Positions 54,890 through 64,000 of a stretch of 64,000 nt of DNA are shown in pieces. How positions within the stretch are numbered: position 1 is the stretch's first letter; each line of letters starts with the position of its first letter. The notes beneath the pieces are model-generated. The model was not told the origin of the DNA and searched no databases. It worked only from the letters and a program-made list of their open reading frames with translations. The translations under genes were made by a program, and so were the position numbers. Origin of the DNA: Tricholoma matsutake. Lineage: Eukaryota > Basidiomycota > Agaricomycetes > Agaricales > Tricholomataceae. The stretch is from positions 1,488,001 to 1,552,000 of the forward strand of contig AP026540.1 in NCBI GenBank assembly GCA_026075535.2. Direction: 5' to 3'.

Positions 54890-56632
54890 CACTGTGAGAC
54901 TGGTGGGGTATGGATTTCAGCTGTTTAAGTAAAAAAAAAGGAAATATGTAATATAAAGGCTGAATATATGGTGGATGAATCTGGGATGAAATTTCATACC
55001 ATAGATTTCAAACCTCAAATGGATGGAAGTCAGACATATTTTATTACCACTTTTTCATCAGTGAATAGGATGAAATTTCTTCTTGTAAATGAATGAATTA
55101 TGGGGTGCTTTTTATACTGTAGATTTCAAACCTCAAATGGATGGAAGTCAGACATGTTTTATTATGACTTTTTCATAAGTGAATAGGATGGAATTTCTTC
55201 TTGTAAATGAATGAATTATAGGGTGCTTTTAATACTGTAGATTCAAACATCAAATAAATGGAAGTCAGACATATTATTACAAGTCCTTCATGAATAAACA
55301 GGATGGAATTTTACAAAAGGGTTACTGATTTCATTACAAACTCAATTACTGACTTCATTACAAAGTGTTACTGATTTAAAAGTGTTACTGATTTGAAAGT
55401 GTTACTGATTTCATTACAAACTTAGTTACTGACTTCATTACAAAAGTGTTACTGATTTCATTACAAACTTAGTTACTGATTTCATTACAAAAGTGTTACT
55501 GATTTCATTATAAACTCAATTACTGACTTCATTACAAAAGTGTTACTGACTTCATTACAAAAGTGTTATACTTATTTCATTACAAACTGTTATTCACCTG
55601 TTACTGACCTCCTTACAAATTATTTACTTACTTCATTGCAAAGTGTTTACTTACTTCATTACAAACTATTTTTGATGGGGGCAAATGGTCCCTAGGCTCT
55701 CTAATATATTTATAGAACTCATCCTATGAGATATTATTTTTAAAAAGAGGATGAGGCCAGCTGGAAGGCCGAAATAAAGTCTGAGTGCCCATTTACTACA
55801 TTGTTTGCATATGTTATAAACATTTTGTAATGAGGTCAGTAACAAGTCAATAATAGTTTGTAATGAAGTAAGTAAACACTTTGCAATGAAGTAAGTAAAT
55901 AATTTGTAAGGAGGTCAGTAACAGGTGAATAACAGTTTGTAATGAAATAAGTATAACACTTTTGTAATGAAGTCAGTAATTGAGTTTGTAATGAAATCAG
56001 TAACACTTTTGTAATGAAATCAGTAACTAAGTTTGTAATGAAATCAGTAACACTTTTGTAATGAAGTCAGTAACTAAGTTTGTAATGAAATCAGTAACAC
56101 TTTTAAATCAGTAACACTTTGTAATGAAGTCAGTAATTGAGTTTGTAATGAAATCAGTAACACTTTTGTAATGAAATCAGTAACTAAGTTTGTAATGAAA
56201 TCAGTAACACTTTTGTAATGAAGTCAGTAACTAAGTTTGTAATGAAATCAGTAACACTTTTAAATCAGTAACACTTTGTAATGAAGTCAGTAATTGAGTT
56301 TGTAATGAAATCAGTAACCCTTTTGTAAAATTCCATCCTGTTTATTCATGAAGGACTTGTAATAATATGTCTGACTTCCATTTATTTGAGGTTTGAAATC
56401 TACAGTATTAAAAGCACCCCATAATTCATTCATTTACAAGAAGAAATTTCATCCTATTCACTGATGAAAAAGTGGTAATAAAATATGTCTGACTTCCATC
56501 CATTTGAGGTTTGAAATCTATGGTATGAAATTTCATGGCAGATTCATCCACCATATATTCAGCCTTTATATTACATATTTCCTTTTTTTTTACTTAAACA
56601 GCTGAAATCCATACCCCACCAGTCTCACAGTG
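54890..56632. mobile_element. 1.74-kb foldback element with ~800-bp inverted arms
   Basis: The left arm starts CACTGTGAGACTGGTGGGGT; the right arm ends with its exact complement at 56632. Both arms contain GTGGATGAATCTG, AAATTTCATACCATAGATTT, GTCAGACATATTTTATTACC and a run of GTTACTGATTTCATTACAAA-type tandem copies (left 55320-55680, right 55805-56330 in complement). The loop (about 55675-55805) contains AGGATGAGGCCAGCTGGAAG. The left arm has one more copy of a ~120-bp unit than the right. No coding capacity and no clear target-site duplication. Confidence 0.85.
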
Positions 56633-56639
56633 ACAGCAT

Positions 56640-57698
56640 GCTTAACCACTGAGCTACCAAGTAATTATAACCTTTGGAGATAACGGATACACCTTCTTCT
56701 TCTTCAGCACAAACCCTGGCTTCATCTTGATCACATGATCCCATGGCTTCTGCACTGGCATTCAACTCAGACTCCTTCTCTGAAAGAATGACAAATATTT
56801 GTGATACTTCTTTGGCACCCAATCCTCCACCAGCTTTTCCACATTCACTATATTCCTATCCCATGACTGTCCTCCATGAATTTCCCTAAACAATTGATTC
56901 TGATGTTCTTTCTCAATCATGATTGGAACTCCCCCATTTGGCATATCTTTATCCTCCACTTCCTCCATCATTACTAAATACCTCCTTGTGCTTCTTTCTC
57001 CCTCTTCTATTTCTTTTCCTTTCCCACCTTCCTCCCAAATACATTGCACTCTTTAGGACAACAAGTCATTTGTACCTTCCCAGTTTCCCAATCAATATTG
57101 GGATTATGTTTGCATAACCATGGACATCCTATTATTAGATTGGTCTTCCCAAGATTTTACACTTCAAAAATGGCTCATTCCTGATGCCCTGATGCCTCAG
57201 TATCATAGTCTCCTCCTCCTTAATAGTCCCTCCACAGTTTACTGTTTCATCAATATTATACACCATTATGGGCTGCAATAGCTTGTGCATGCTAATACCA
57301 TTTCTGGTAATTAAGGATCAATTAATAAATAATCCTGTAGCACCACTGTCAAGCAACACCTCCACATCAATCACTGCATGTGTGTCCACTGTCTTCAGTC
57401 CCACAGTCAAGGTGATGTTGGGTTCTATATGTGTGGTGCAAATAAAGAATTTAGAAGTTTTTGGAAATTGCACTTGCAGATCTTCATTGTCACATGATTG
57501 AAGACAGTTGTACTCATCATTGATTTCCTTTTCTGAATTTCGCTGAGTTTCTTCTGATACTAGTACATTGTTATGGTTTTGGGTCACCAATAGGGAAACT
57601 TTCACTAGGACTCTTGCACAAAATTCTGCTGCTTGCTTTCTTCCTCCAACATTAATGAAGAAAGACAACACGTCAACATGTTTCTTCCAGTAAAGCAA
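56640..57698 (-). pseudogene. relic of a further Ty3-type element (protease to RT linker)
   Basis: The minus strand reads HIEPNITLTVGLKTVDTHAV, VLLDSGATGLFIN (protease, about 57330), then after stops GRPIIGCPWL-like fragments, WVPKKYHKYLSFFQRRSLSE, KPWDHVIKMKPGF and KVYPLS (about 56830-56670). This is the protease-to-RT linker of Ty3 Pol (compare ESFDSLPARKPWDHAIELTP of the chromovirus copies). RT itself is absent; the relic stops at the foldback element. Many stops. Confidence 0.65.
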
Positions 57699-57901
57699 AT
57701 GAGCACTGAGAATGCTACAAAGCAGCCATTTCTATTCAGTTCTCATGAAGGCAACAACTTATGTTGAAACATACTCCGTCAAGATCCTCCCTACCATCCA
57801 CACAATGTTCAGATTGAAGGAATTAAATTGCTAGATGGTGTTGATACACTTGCGATCCTGCATACAGGCATGGGAAGACTGGATTTCTCTCAATTTACAT
57901 G
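57699..57901. other. short flank before Ty3 copy 2, nothing recognised
   Basis: About 200 bp without coding features. The bases before the LTR (ACATG) do not exactly match those after the 3' LTR (CATTG). Confidence 0.5.
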
Positions 57902-58327
57902 AGTAAGGGGACTAGGGGGGTGCCCTGTGTGTTTTTCCTATTTTTTATGTTCGTCCTATATTTTTCCCCACCTCATTTCCTTCTATTCTTCATTTTCTAT
58001 GATTTTTCCGGATTTTATTACTAATTTTCCCTTACTATCATGTTTGTACATGTTGACACTTTTATATTTAGAGGCGGAGTACCCCTTCCAACACATACCC
58101 CTTGGTATGATGTCATTTGGCGGCCTTGATCCGCCTATCTCCGCCTTTTTCTATTTTTAGGTTATATTTGATTTTTGTCGTCTTCACATATACTGGGCAT
58201 CAGCAAGGGGATCCTTAGAGTTTTCTCTTCGGATTTCCCTTTGCTAGGTGTGTCCCCAATGCCTGTATTATGTAGTATAATTTTAACTTCAGATTTCCCT
58301 TTGCTAGAGGCTTAGGTTGCCCTTATA
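57902..58327 (+). repeat. Ty3 copy 2, 5' LTR
   Basis: 426 bp, about nine differences from the 3' LTR, eight at CpG-derived sites by hand count. It includes a 61-bp segment bounded by the direct repeat GATTTCCCTTTGCTAG that copy 1 lacks. Confidence 0.93.
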
Positions 58328-58329
58328 GT

Positions 58330-58339
58330 AGAAAACTCT
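58330..58339 (+). other. Ty3 copy 2 self-priming primer-binding site
   Basis: AGAAAACTCT, two bases after the 5' LTR, is the exact complement of AGAGTTTTCT at 58217-58226 inside the LTR. If priming is Tf1-like, the transcript should start at about 58217. Confidence 0.65.
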
Positions 58340-58493
58340 CCCCTAAGGCCCGAAAATCACGAATGCGCTGCCCAAGATAGGCAGGTACAGACTGGACGAT
58401 GCTTCCCAAAGCTCCACAGAGTCCCTACACACTGTTCCAGATAATCTTGCCTTTATTATGCTGCCATTTTCGCCAAACGTGCTCCCTAGCGAC

Positions 58494-59612
58494 ATGGACA
58501 CATCAGAATGCTTCGACGTGCTTGAAAGCAACATTTCCGGAATGTGCACGCAAATTGACTCGCTTAAATCTACGATTGAAAACTTTGTTAGGACCCTCCA
58601 GGCTAACCCTACGACCAATAGGTCCCCCTTTACAACTCCAAGCGCACCCAACAATGACGTTTTGCCAAATGCATCCACTAAGGAATGTGCCCAGATCAAA
58701 CCGTCCCCCCCCACCGAATTTAATGGTGCATGTGCGCAGGGACATGCATTCCTTAATTCCTGTGAGTTATACATTAGTCTCCAGTCGCATCAATTCGTCG
58801 ATGAGGCTGCAAAAATTTATTGGGCCTTCACATACATGAAATCTGAACACGCCTATCTCTATGTGGACCGTATCCTACATCAAACTAAAGAACTCGGTTC
58901 TCTACCTTTCTCCACTTGGGGTGACTTTCGAGCTGAGTTCGTACGCCACTTCTGCCCCCTCAATGAACGCCACTGAGCAGTGACACAACTTGAGTCATCT
59001 GCTTACCACCAGGGATGTCGATCCATGGACGACTATATCGATGAGTTCGAGGATTTGGTGGACATGGCAGGATATGGGAGTGGGTTACCAGTGGTGGTGA
59101 AGTTCTAACGGGGGCTCAACCAAGAAATTCAGGACCAGATTGCACAGATGTTGGAAGGGCACCCAGCGGATGATGATATCCTTGCTTGGTATGAAGCTGC
59201 TTCACTCTGTGATGAGAACCAACTCACAAATGCGGTGTTTAATGCTGCATTCCATGCTCCAACTACCACTCATACGCCCTACACCTTCAATCAAAGCCTC
59301 CCCCGTCCTAACCCCATTCCTGTTCATCAAACTCCCACACCAGCCGTCAATGTCCCAGTACCAATGGATGTTGATGCAGCCCACAGCCATGCACATAAGT
59401 TGGATCTCTGCTACCATTGTGGGGAACCTGGACACAGGGCTGGAGTGTGTCCCCATCATCAGGATATCCGCATGCTCACCCCCAAGGGACGAGACGAACT
59501 CCTGCAAGATTTGTTGGCACTGGTAGATGTTGAGGAAGCGAAGGATCAAGTTGCAGAGGAGATTAAGTTGGAAGTTGTAGAGGAGCAGGATTTTCCTATT
59601 CGCAGCGAGTGA
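58494..59612 (+). pseudogene. Ty3 copy 2 Gag, two stops
   Basis: ATG at 58494 (MDTSECFDVLESNISGMCTQ), collinear with the intact Gag of copy 1. TGA at 58974 replaces Arg (CGA) after CPLNERH, and TAA near 59105 replaces Arg in VVKFRRGLN. Zinc knuckle CYHCGEPGHRAGV C at about 59410. Stop at 59612 after FPIRSE, with Pol in the -1 frame overlapping by about 45 nt. Confidence 0.85.
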
Positions 59613-62600
59613 ATCGTACGCCCTCACTGCCTGTCCATAACCGCTTTGAAGTCTTGTCAGTTGAATCCCCAGAGAATGAATCCATTTCTGTGACTGTTCC
59701 CCTCTCTGACCCTTCGAAGTTGGCTAAAGACGTACCTGCTCTCCCCATCTCTCCTTCTACTCCACATCCCAAAATTAAATCATGGGAGCATAAACTACCA
59801 CGCAAGTATATTGTGGCATCCACTCCCTCTGCACATTCCTTAAACCTAGCCATCGAACTGCAGACGACCAACACTGGACAGATACTCGGTGTCTCTGCAC
59901 TCCTGGACTCTGGTGCAACTGGTCTCTTCATCCATTCCCATCTGGTACAACAACATCGCCTAAATACTTGCTCACTCTCACGTCCGATACCTGTATATAA
60001 TGTGGATGGATCCCCAAATGAAGCTGGTGCCATCCGAGAGGTTGCAGACCTGGTTCTCTGTTACAAAGATCATAGTGAGCGTGCCCTTTTTGCTGTCACT
60101 CAATTAGGAAAGTTTGGGATATCCATGGCTTTGAGACCATAACCCAGAGGTCGACTGGCATACCGGGGAGGTTACCATGAGCCAATGTCCATCCCGCTGT
60201 CGGACGTGTTTCACAGAAGCCAGGCAAGAACGTCATGGACAGAAGGCAGCAATACGACGTACTCAGAAGTGTCGTGCTGGATCTCTGCCTATACCTGAAG
60301 TGGAATTGGAAGGGGTTCCTGATCTAATGCCGGACTCGGATGATGATGATGAGGACCCAGAGGAAGTGGAGGAGGGTGATCAGATCTTTTACACTGTGAT
60401 TCGCTCATCGCATGAGGTGTGCGCCACATCGAACATATCCCAACGCCTCACTGAGGCCTTCCACAAAAACAACGCTGCTAAATCCTCTACTAACTCCTTA
60501 CTCCCTCATCTCCATGAGTTTGAAGACGTGTTCTCCAAGGAGTCATTTGACTCTCTTCCTGCGTGCAAGCCATGGGATCACACGATCGAACTCACCCCTG
60601 GCGCAACCCCTTCATCCTGCAAGGTCTATCCTCTCTCTCTGGAAGAACAATGGCAGCTTGACCAGTTCATTGATGAGCACCTGGCCTCTGGATGTATTCG
60701 ACCATTGAAGTCACCCATGGCCTCTCCCTTTTTCTTTGTCAAGAAGAAGGATGGCTCACTTCGACTGGTTCAAGACTACAGAAGGCTCAACAACATCATG
60801 GTCAAAACTTGCTACCCACTACCCCTCATCTCCAAACTCGTAAACCAGCTCCATGGAGCCCGATACTTCACCAAGCTCGATGTCCATTGGGGCTATAATA
60901 ATGTGAGGATAAAGGAGGGAGATGAGTGGAAGGCGGCCTTTCATACCAACCGTGGTCTTTTTGAACCGCTTGTCATGTTCTTTGGCCTTACTAATAGCCC
61001 TGCCACCTTTCAGACCATGATGAACAACATCTTCCATGACATCATCCTCGAAGGCATTGTCTGCATCTATCTCGACGACATCCTCATCTTCACTTGCACG
61101 GTTGAAGAGCACCATTGCATCACGCGCCTCATCCTAGAGCGACTTCGACGGCACAAACTCTACCTTCATCAGGACAAATGCGAGTTCAAAAGGACCAAGA
61201 TTGAGTACCTCAGCCTGATTATCTCGGAGGGTCAAGTGGAGATGGATCCTATCAAGGTAAACGGGGTCACACCTTGGCCGATGCCCACAAACAAGAAGGA
61301 GGTGCAGTCTTTCCTGGGCTTCATCAATTTCTATCGGCATTTTATCAAGGATTTCTCACATCATGCACGACCACTGTTCAACTTGACAGGAAAGGAGGCA
61401 TGGAGGTGGGATAATGCACAACAGGAGGCATTTGAAAAGCTTAAGGAGATGGTCACTTCCGCTCCGATCCTTACCTTTGCTGATGATTCGCGTCCTTTTT
61501 GTGTAGAAGCCGACAGTTCTGACTTTGCAATGGGCACCGTGTTGTCTCAGCAGTCTCTGGCGGACCAGAAGTGGCATCCTGTTGCATTCTACTCCAAAAG
61601 CCTTAGTGCTGTAGAGCGAAACTATGAGATCCATGACAAGGAGATGTTGGCGATAATGCGTGCGCTTGAGGAGTGGCGACACTTCCTCAAGGGTGCCCAA
61701 CACAAGGTGGAAATTTGGACGGATCACAAGAATCTCGAGTACTTCATGATGGCCAAGAAATTGAACCATCATCAAGCTCATTGGTCCCTGTATCTATCTA
61801 GATTCGACTTCTCCTTGCACCACCGTCCAGGTCGCAGCATGGGGAAGACCGATGCCCTATCCCGACGTGCAGACCATGGGGATGGCAGCGGTGACAACCA
61901 AAACATTGTGCTGTTGCAGCCAGACCTGTTCACCATCTGGGCACTGGAGGGCATTGCACCCCAGGGCGAGGAGCAGGACATCCTACGTGACATTCATCAT
62001 GCAAACCATAGCGGTTTACATGAGGATGTTGTCACCCGAGCTGTTAAAGAACTGAGGAAGGGATCGACCCTTTCCTTACGTGTGGCAGAGTGGGCTGAAA
62101 AGGAGGACTTGTTGTATTTCAGGGATCACATCTATGTTCCCAATGACCCAGACCTTCGCTGGCGCATCATATCCCAACACCATGACTCACAGATTGCTGG
62201 CCACCCTGGACACTGGAAGACCTTGGAGCTCACCTCACGGAACTATTGGTGGCCACAAATGTCACAGCTCATTGGTCAGTATTGTCGCACTTGTGACCTT
62301 TGCTTACACACCAAGGTTCCTCGTTGCAAGCCTATTGGTGAGCTACACCCTCTTCCTGTTCCAGAGAGTTGTTGGGATGTCATCAGCATCGACTTTGTGG
62401 TGGAATTGCCAGAGTCAAACGGGTTTGATGTGGTGATGTGCACAGTTGACTCAGTGGGAAAACGCGCTCACTTCATTCCCACTCACACCCACTCACACCA
62501 CTGTCAGTGCCCTAGGTGCCACTCAACTCTACCTCCAGCACGTGTGGAAATTACATGGACTTCCTGGTGCCTTCCTCTTGGATTGTGGCCCTCAGTTCAT

Positions 62601-63510
62601 GGCAGAGTTCACTCGTGAGCTGTACCGACTCCTGGGGATCAAACTCCTTGCTTCAACCGCTTATCACCCACAAACTGATGGCCAGATGGAGCGAGTCAAC
62701 CAGGAACTGGAGCAGTACATCTGCCTCTTTGTCAATGAACGCCAGGACGATTGGGATGATCTCCTTCCTTTGGCCAAGTTCAGATACAACACCCATGTCC
62801 ATGCTTCCACTCAACAGACCCCTTTCCTCTTAGACACTGGACGACATCCATGCATGGGATTTGAACCTCGCCAAACTCCCTCACACATCAAGACGGTGAA
62901 TGAGTTCACAGAACGCATGAGGGATAGCTTGGAGGAGGCAAGGGCAGCCTTAGCAAAGGCGAAGGACGACATGGCGCAATTTTACAACCAATGCCACTCC
63001 CCAACCCCTCAGTACAAGGTTGGTGATCGAGTTTATCTTGACTCCAGTGACATCTCCACTACACGTCCATCCAAGAAACTCGCTCATCGCTTCTTGGGAC
63101 CTTTCCCCATTGTCAAGTGCATTGGAACACATGCCTATTGTCTATGCCTCCCAGCCTCCATGTCCAGACTCCATCCCGTCTTCCATGTCGTCAAATTGCT
63201 TCCAGCTCCCCCAGATCCATTCCCGGGACGCCATTCACACCCACCACCACCACCTACAGTGATCGAGGGAGAACCCCAATACGAAGTCGAGTCAATCTTG
63301 GACAGCCATTTGCGTCGAGGAAAACTCCAGTATTTGGTACATTGGAAGGGTTATGGGTATGAGGAGAACTCATGGGTCGAAGAGTCTGACATAAATGCCC
63401 CTCGGTTAATCAAGGAATTCCACCAACGGCACACTGCTGCACCGCATCGCATTCAAGTCACGGACTTTGGTCGTATGCAATTTCGAATGCATCGGGGTGA
63501 TGCATCTTAG
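59609..63510 (+). pseudogene. Ty3 copy 2 Pol (PR-RT-RNaseH-IN-chromodomain), frameshifted
   Basis: Protease LLDSGATGLFI at about 59908. An 11-bp deletion near 60110 shifts the frame. RT is complete: FFFVKKKDGSLRLVQDYRRL N, then FGLTNSPATFQTMMNNIFHD and IYLDDILIF; RNase H (VEADSSDFAMGTVLSQQ). H2C2 finger and integrase ISIDFVVELP follow. A 10-bp tandem duplication (CACTCACACC) near 62485 shifts the frame before LDCGPQF and HPQTDGQMERVN. GPY/F-like region, then chromodomain YEVESILDSHLRRGKLQYLV, HWKGYGYEENSWVEE (63280-63385). Stop at 63510. Confidence 0.9.
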
Positions 63511-63521
63511 AGAGGGGGTGA

Positions 63522-63947
63522 TGTAAGGGGACTAGGGGGGTGCCCTGTGTGTTTTTCCTATTTTTTATGTTCGTCCTATATTTTTCCCCACCTCATTTCC
63601 TTCTATTCTTCATTTTCTATGATTTTTCTGGATTTTATTACTAATTTTCCCTTACTATCATGTTTGTACATGTTGACACTTTTATATTTAGAGGCGGAGT
63701 ACCCCTTCCGACACATACCCCTTGGTATGATGTCATTCGGCGGCCTTGATCTGCCTATCTCCACCTTTTTCTATTTTTAGGTTATATTTGATTTTTGTCG
63801 TCTTCACATATACTGGGCATCAGCAAGGGGATCCTTAGAGTTTTCTCTTCAGATTTCCCTTTGCTAGGTGTGTCCCCAATGCCTGTATTATGTAGTATAA
63901 TTTTAACTTTGGATTTCCCTTTGCTAGAGGCTTAGGTTGCCCTTATA
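63522..63947 (+). repeat. Ty3 copy 2, 3' LTR
   Basis: 426 bp, TGTAAGGG..CCCTTATA. Confidence 0.93.
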
Positions 63948-64000
63948 CATTGCCTTTACTGAAAGAGACATATGACATTTGACTACAGCCCCACAGGGAT
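63948..64000. other. flank at window end, nothing recognised
   Basis: 53 bp of sequence without features. Confidence 0.5.

Larger units (their letters stand above)
57902..63947 (+). mobile_element. Ty3 chromovirus copy 2
   Basis: 426-bp LTRs at 57902-58327 and 63522-63947; interior collinear with copy 1 at 26-32 kb. A purine tract (AGAGGGGGTGA, 63511-63521) abuts the 3' LTR. No perfect 5-bp target duplication is visible, possibly through mutation: the first base of the 5' LTR is A instead of T. It keeps the RT segment and integrase Asp missing in copy 1, but has its own stops and frameshifts. Confidence 0.93.

Noticed and set aside
57897..63952. Perfect target-site duplication for Ty3 copy 2
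   Set aside because: ACATG before and CATTG after do not match; at best a mutated 4-bp partial match.
1..64000. CRISPR array or prokaryotic operons
   Set aside because: The tandem repeats have no regular repeat-spacer structure, and genes have fungal introns.

Overview
This window looks like part of a transposon-rich genome of an agaricomycete (mushroom-forming basidiomycete) fungus. The reasons are short introns (about 46-97 bp) with GT..AG ends and CTAAC/CTGAC branch sites, a KDZ-superfamily transposase, a Tnp2/Plavaka-like CACTA-type transposase, Ty3 chromoviruses, a Ty1/copia element and a LINE with RNase H. Species cannot be fixed from the sequence alone. Only two genes look like intact host genes, both on the minus strand between 39.0 and 42.6 kb: a serine/proline-rich protein of unknown function (2 exons, 509 aa) and a mitochondrial-type hotdog acyl-CoA thioesterase (4 exons, 299 aa).

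Layout. 0-4 kb: a partial conserved ORF (749-991), then an unusual tract (1.3-3.7 kb) packed with short perfect stem-loops, which overlaps a possible plus-strand repeat-exon gene and an opposing minus-strand ORF set. 4.4-19.3 kb: a decayed multi-gene cassette around a KDZ transposase (13.3-17.3 kb) with three companion genes, here called C (minus, 4.4-5.0 kb), A (plus, 5.2-8.7 kb, Cys cluster and coiled coil) and B (minus, 9.9-13.3 kb). It is broken by three terminal-inverted-repeat elements and peppered with degenerate G3N3 hexamer arrays in exons, introns and flanks. 19.4-25.5 kb: tandem repeats with a complete copia element (minus, 346-bp LTRs, TSD TAATA) in the third unit. 26.2-32.1 kb: Ty3 chromovirus copy 1 (minus, 366-bp LTRs, TSD GTCTC). 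32.15-38.74 kb: full-length LINE (plus, 13-bp TSD), its RT interrupted by a TA-flanked MITE. 38.75-42.9 kb: host-gene island. 43.1-49.0 kb: GRF zinc-finger ORF and Tnp2-like transposase, the latter interrupted by a 1.5-kb LTR element that encodes only Gag. 49.0-53.9 kb: a 5'-truncated second type of Ty3 element (minus). 53.9-57.7 kb: GC-rich hairpins, tandem repeats, a 1.74-kb foldback element and a Ty3 protease relic. 57.9-63.95 kb: Ty3 chromovirus copy 2 (plus, 426-bp LTRs).

Two themes run through the window. First, nearly all differences between paired LTRs, and most in-frame stops, are CG to TG/CA changes (many CGA to TGA), the mark of cytosine-methylation deamination or a CpG-type RIP-like process. 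Second, insertions are nested, and in several cases the empty site can be reconstructed and restores or nearly restores a reading frame. Functional calls rest on motifs read by eye and on recalled family resemblance; no database search was run.
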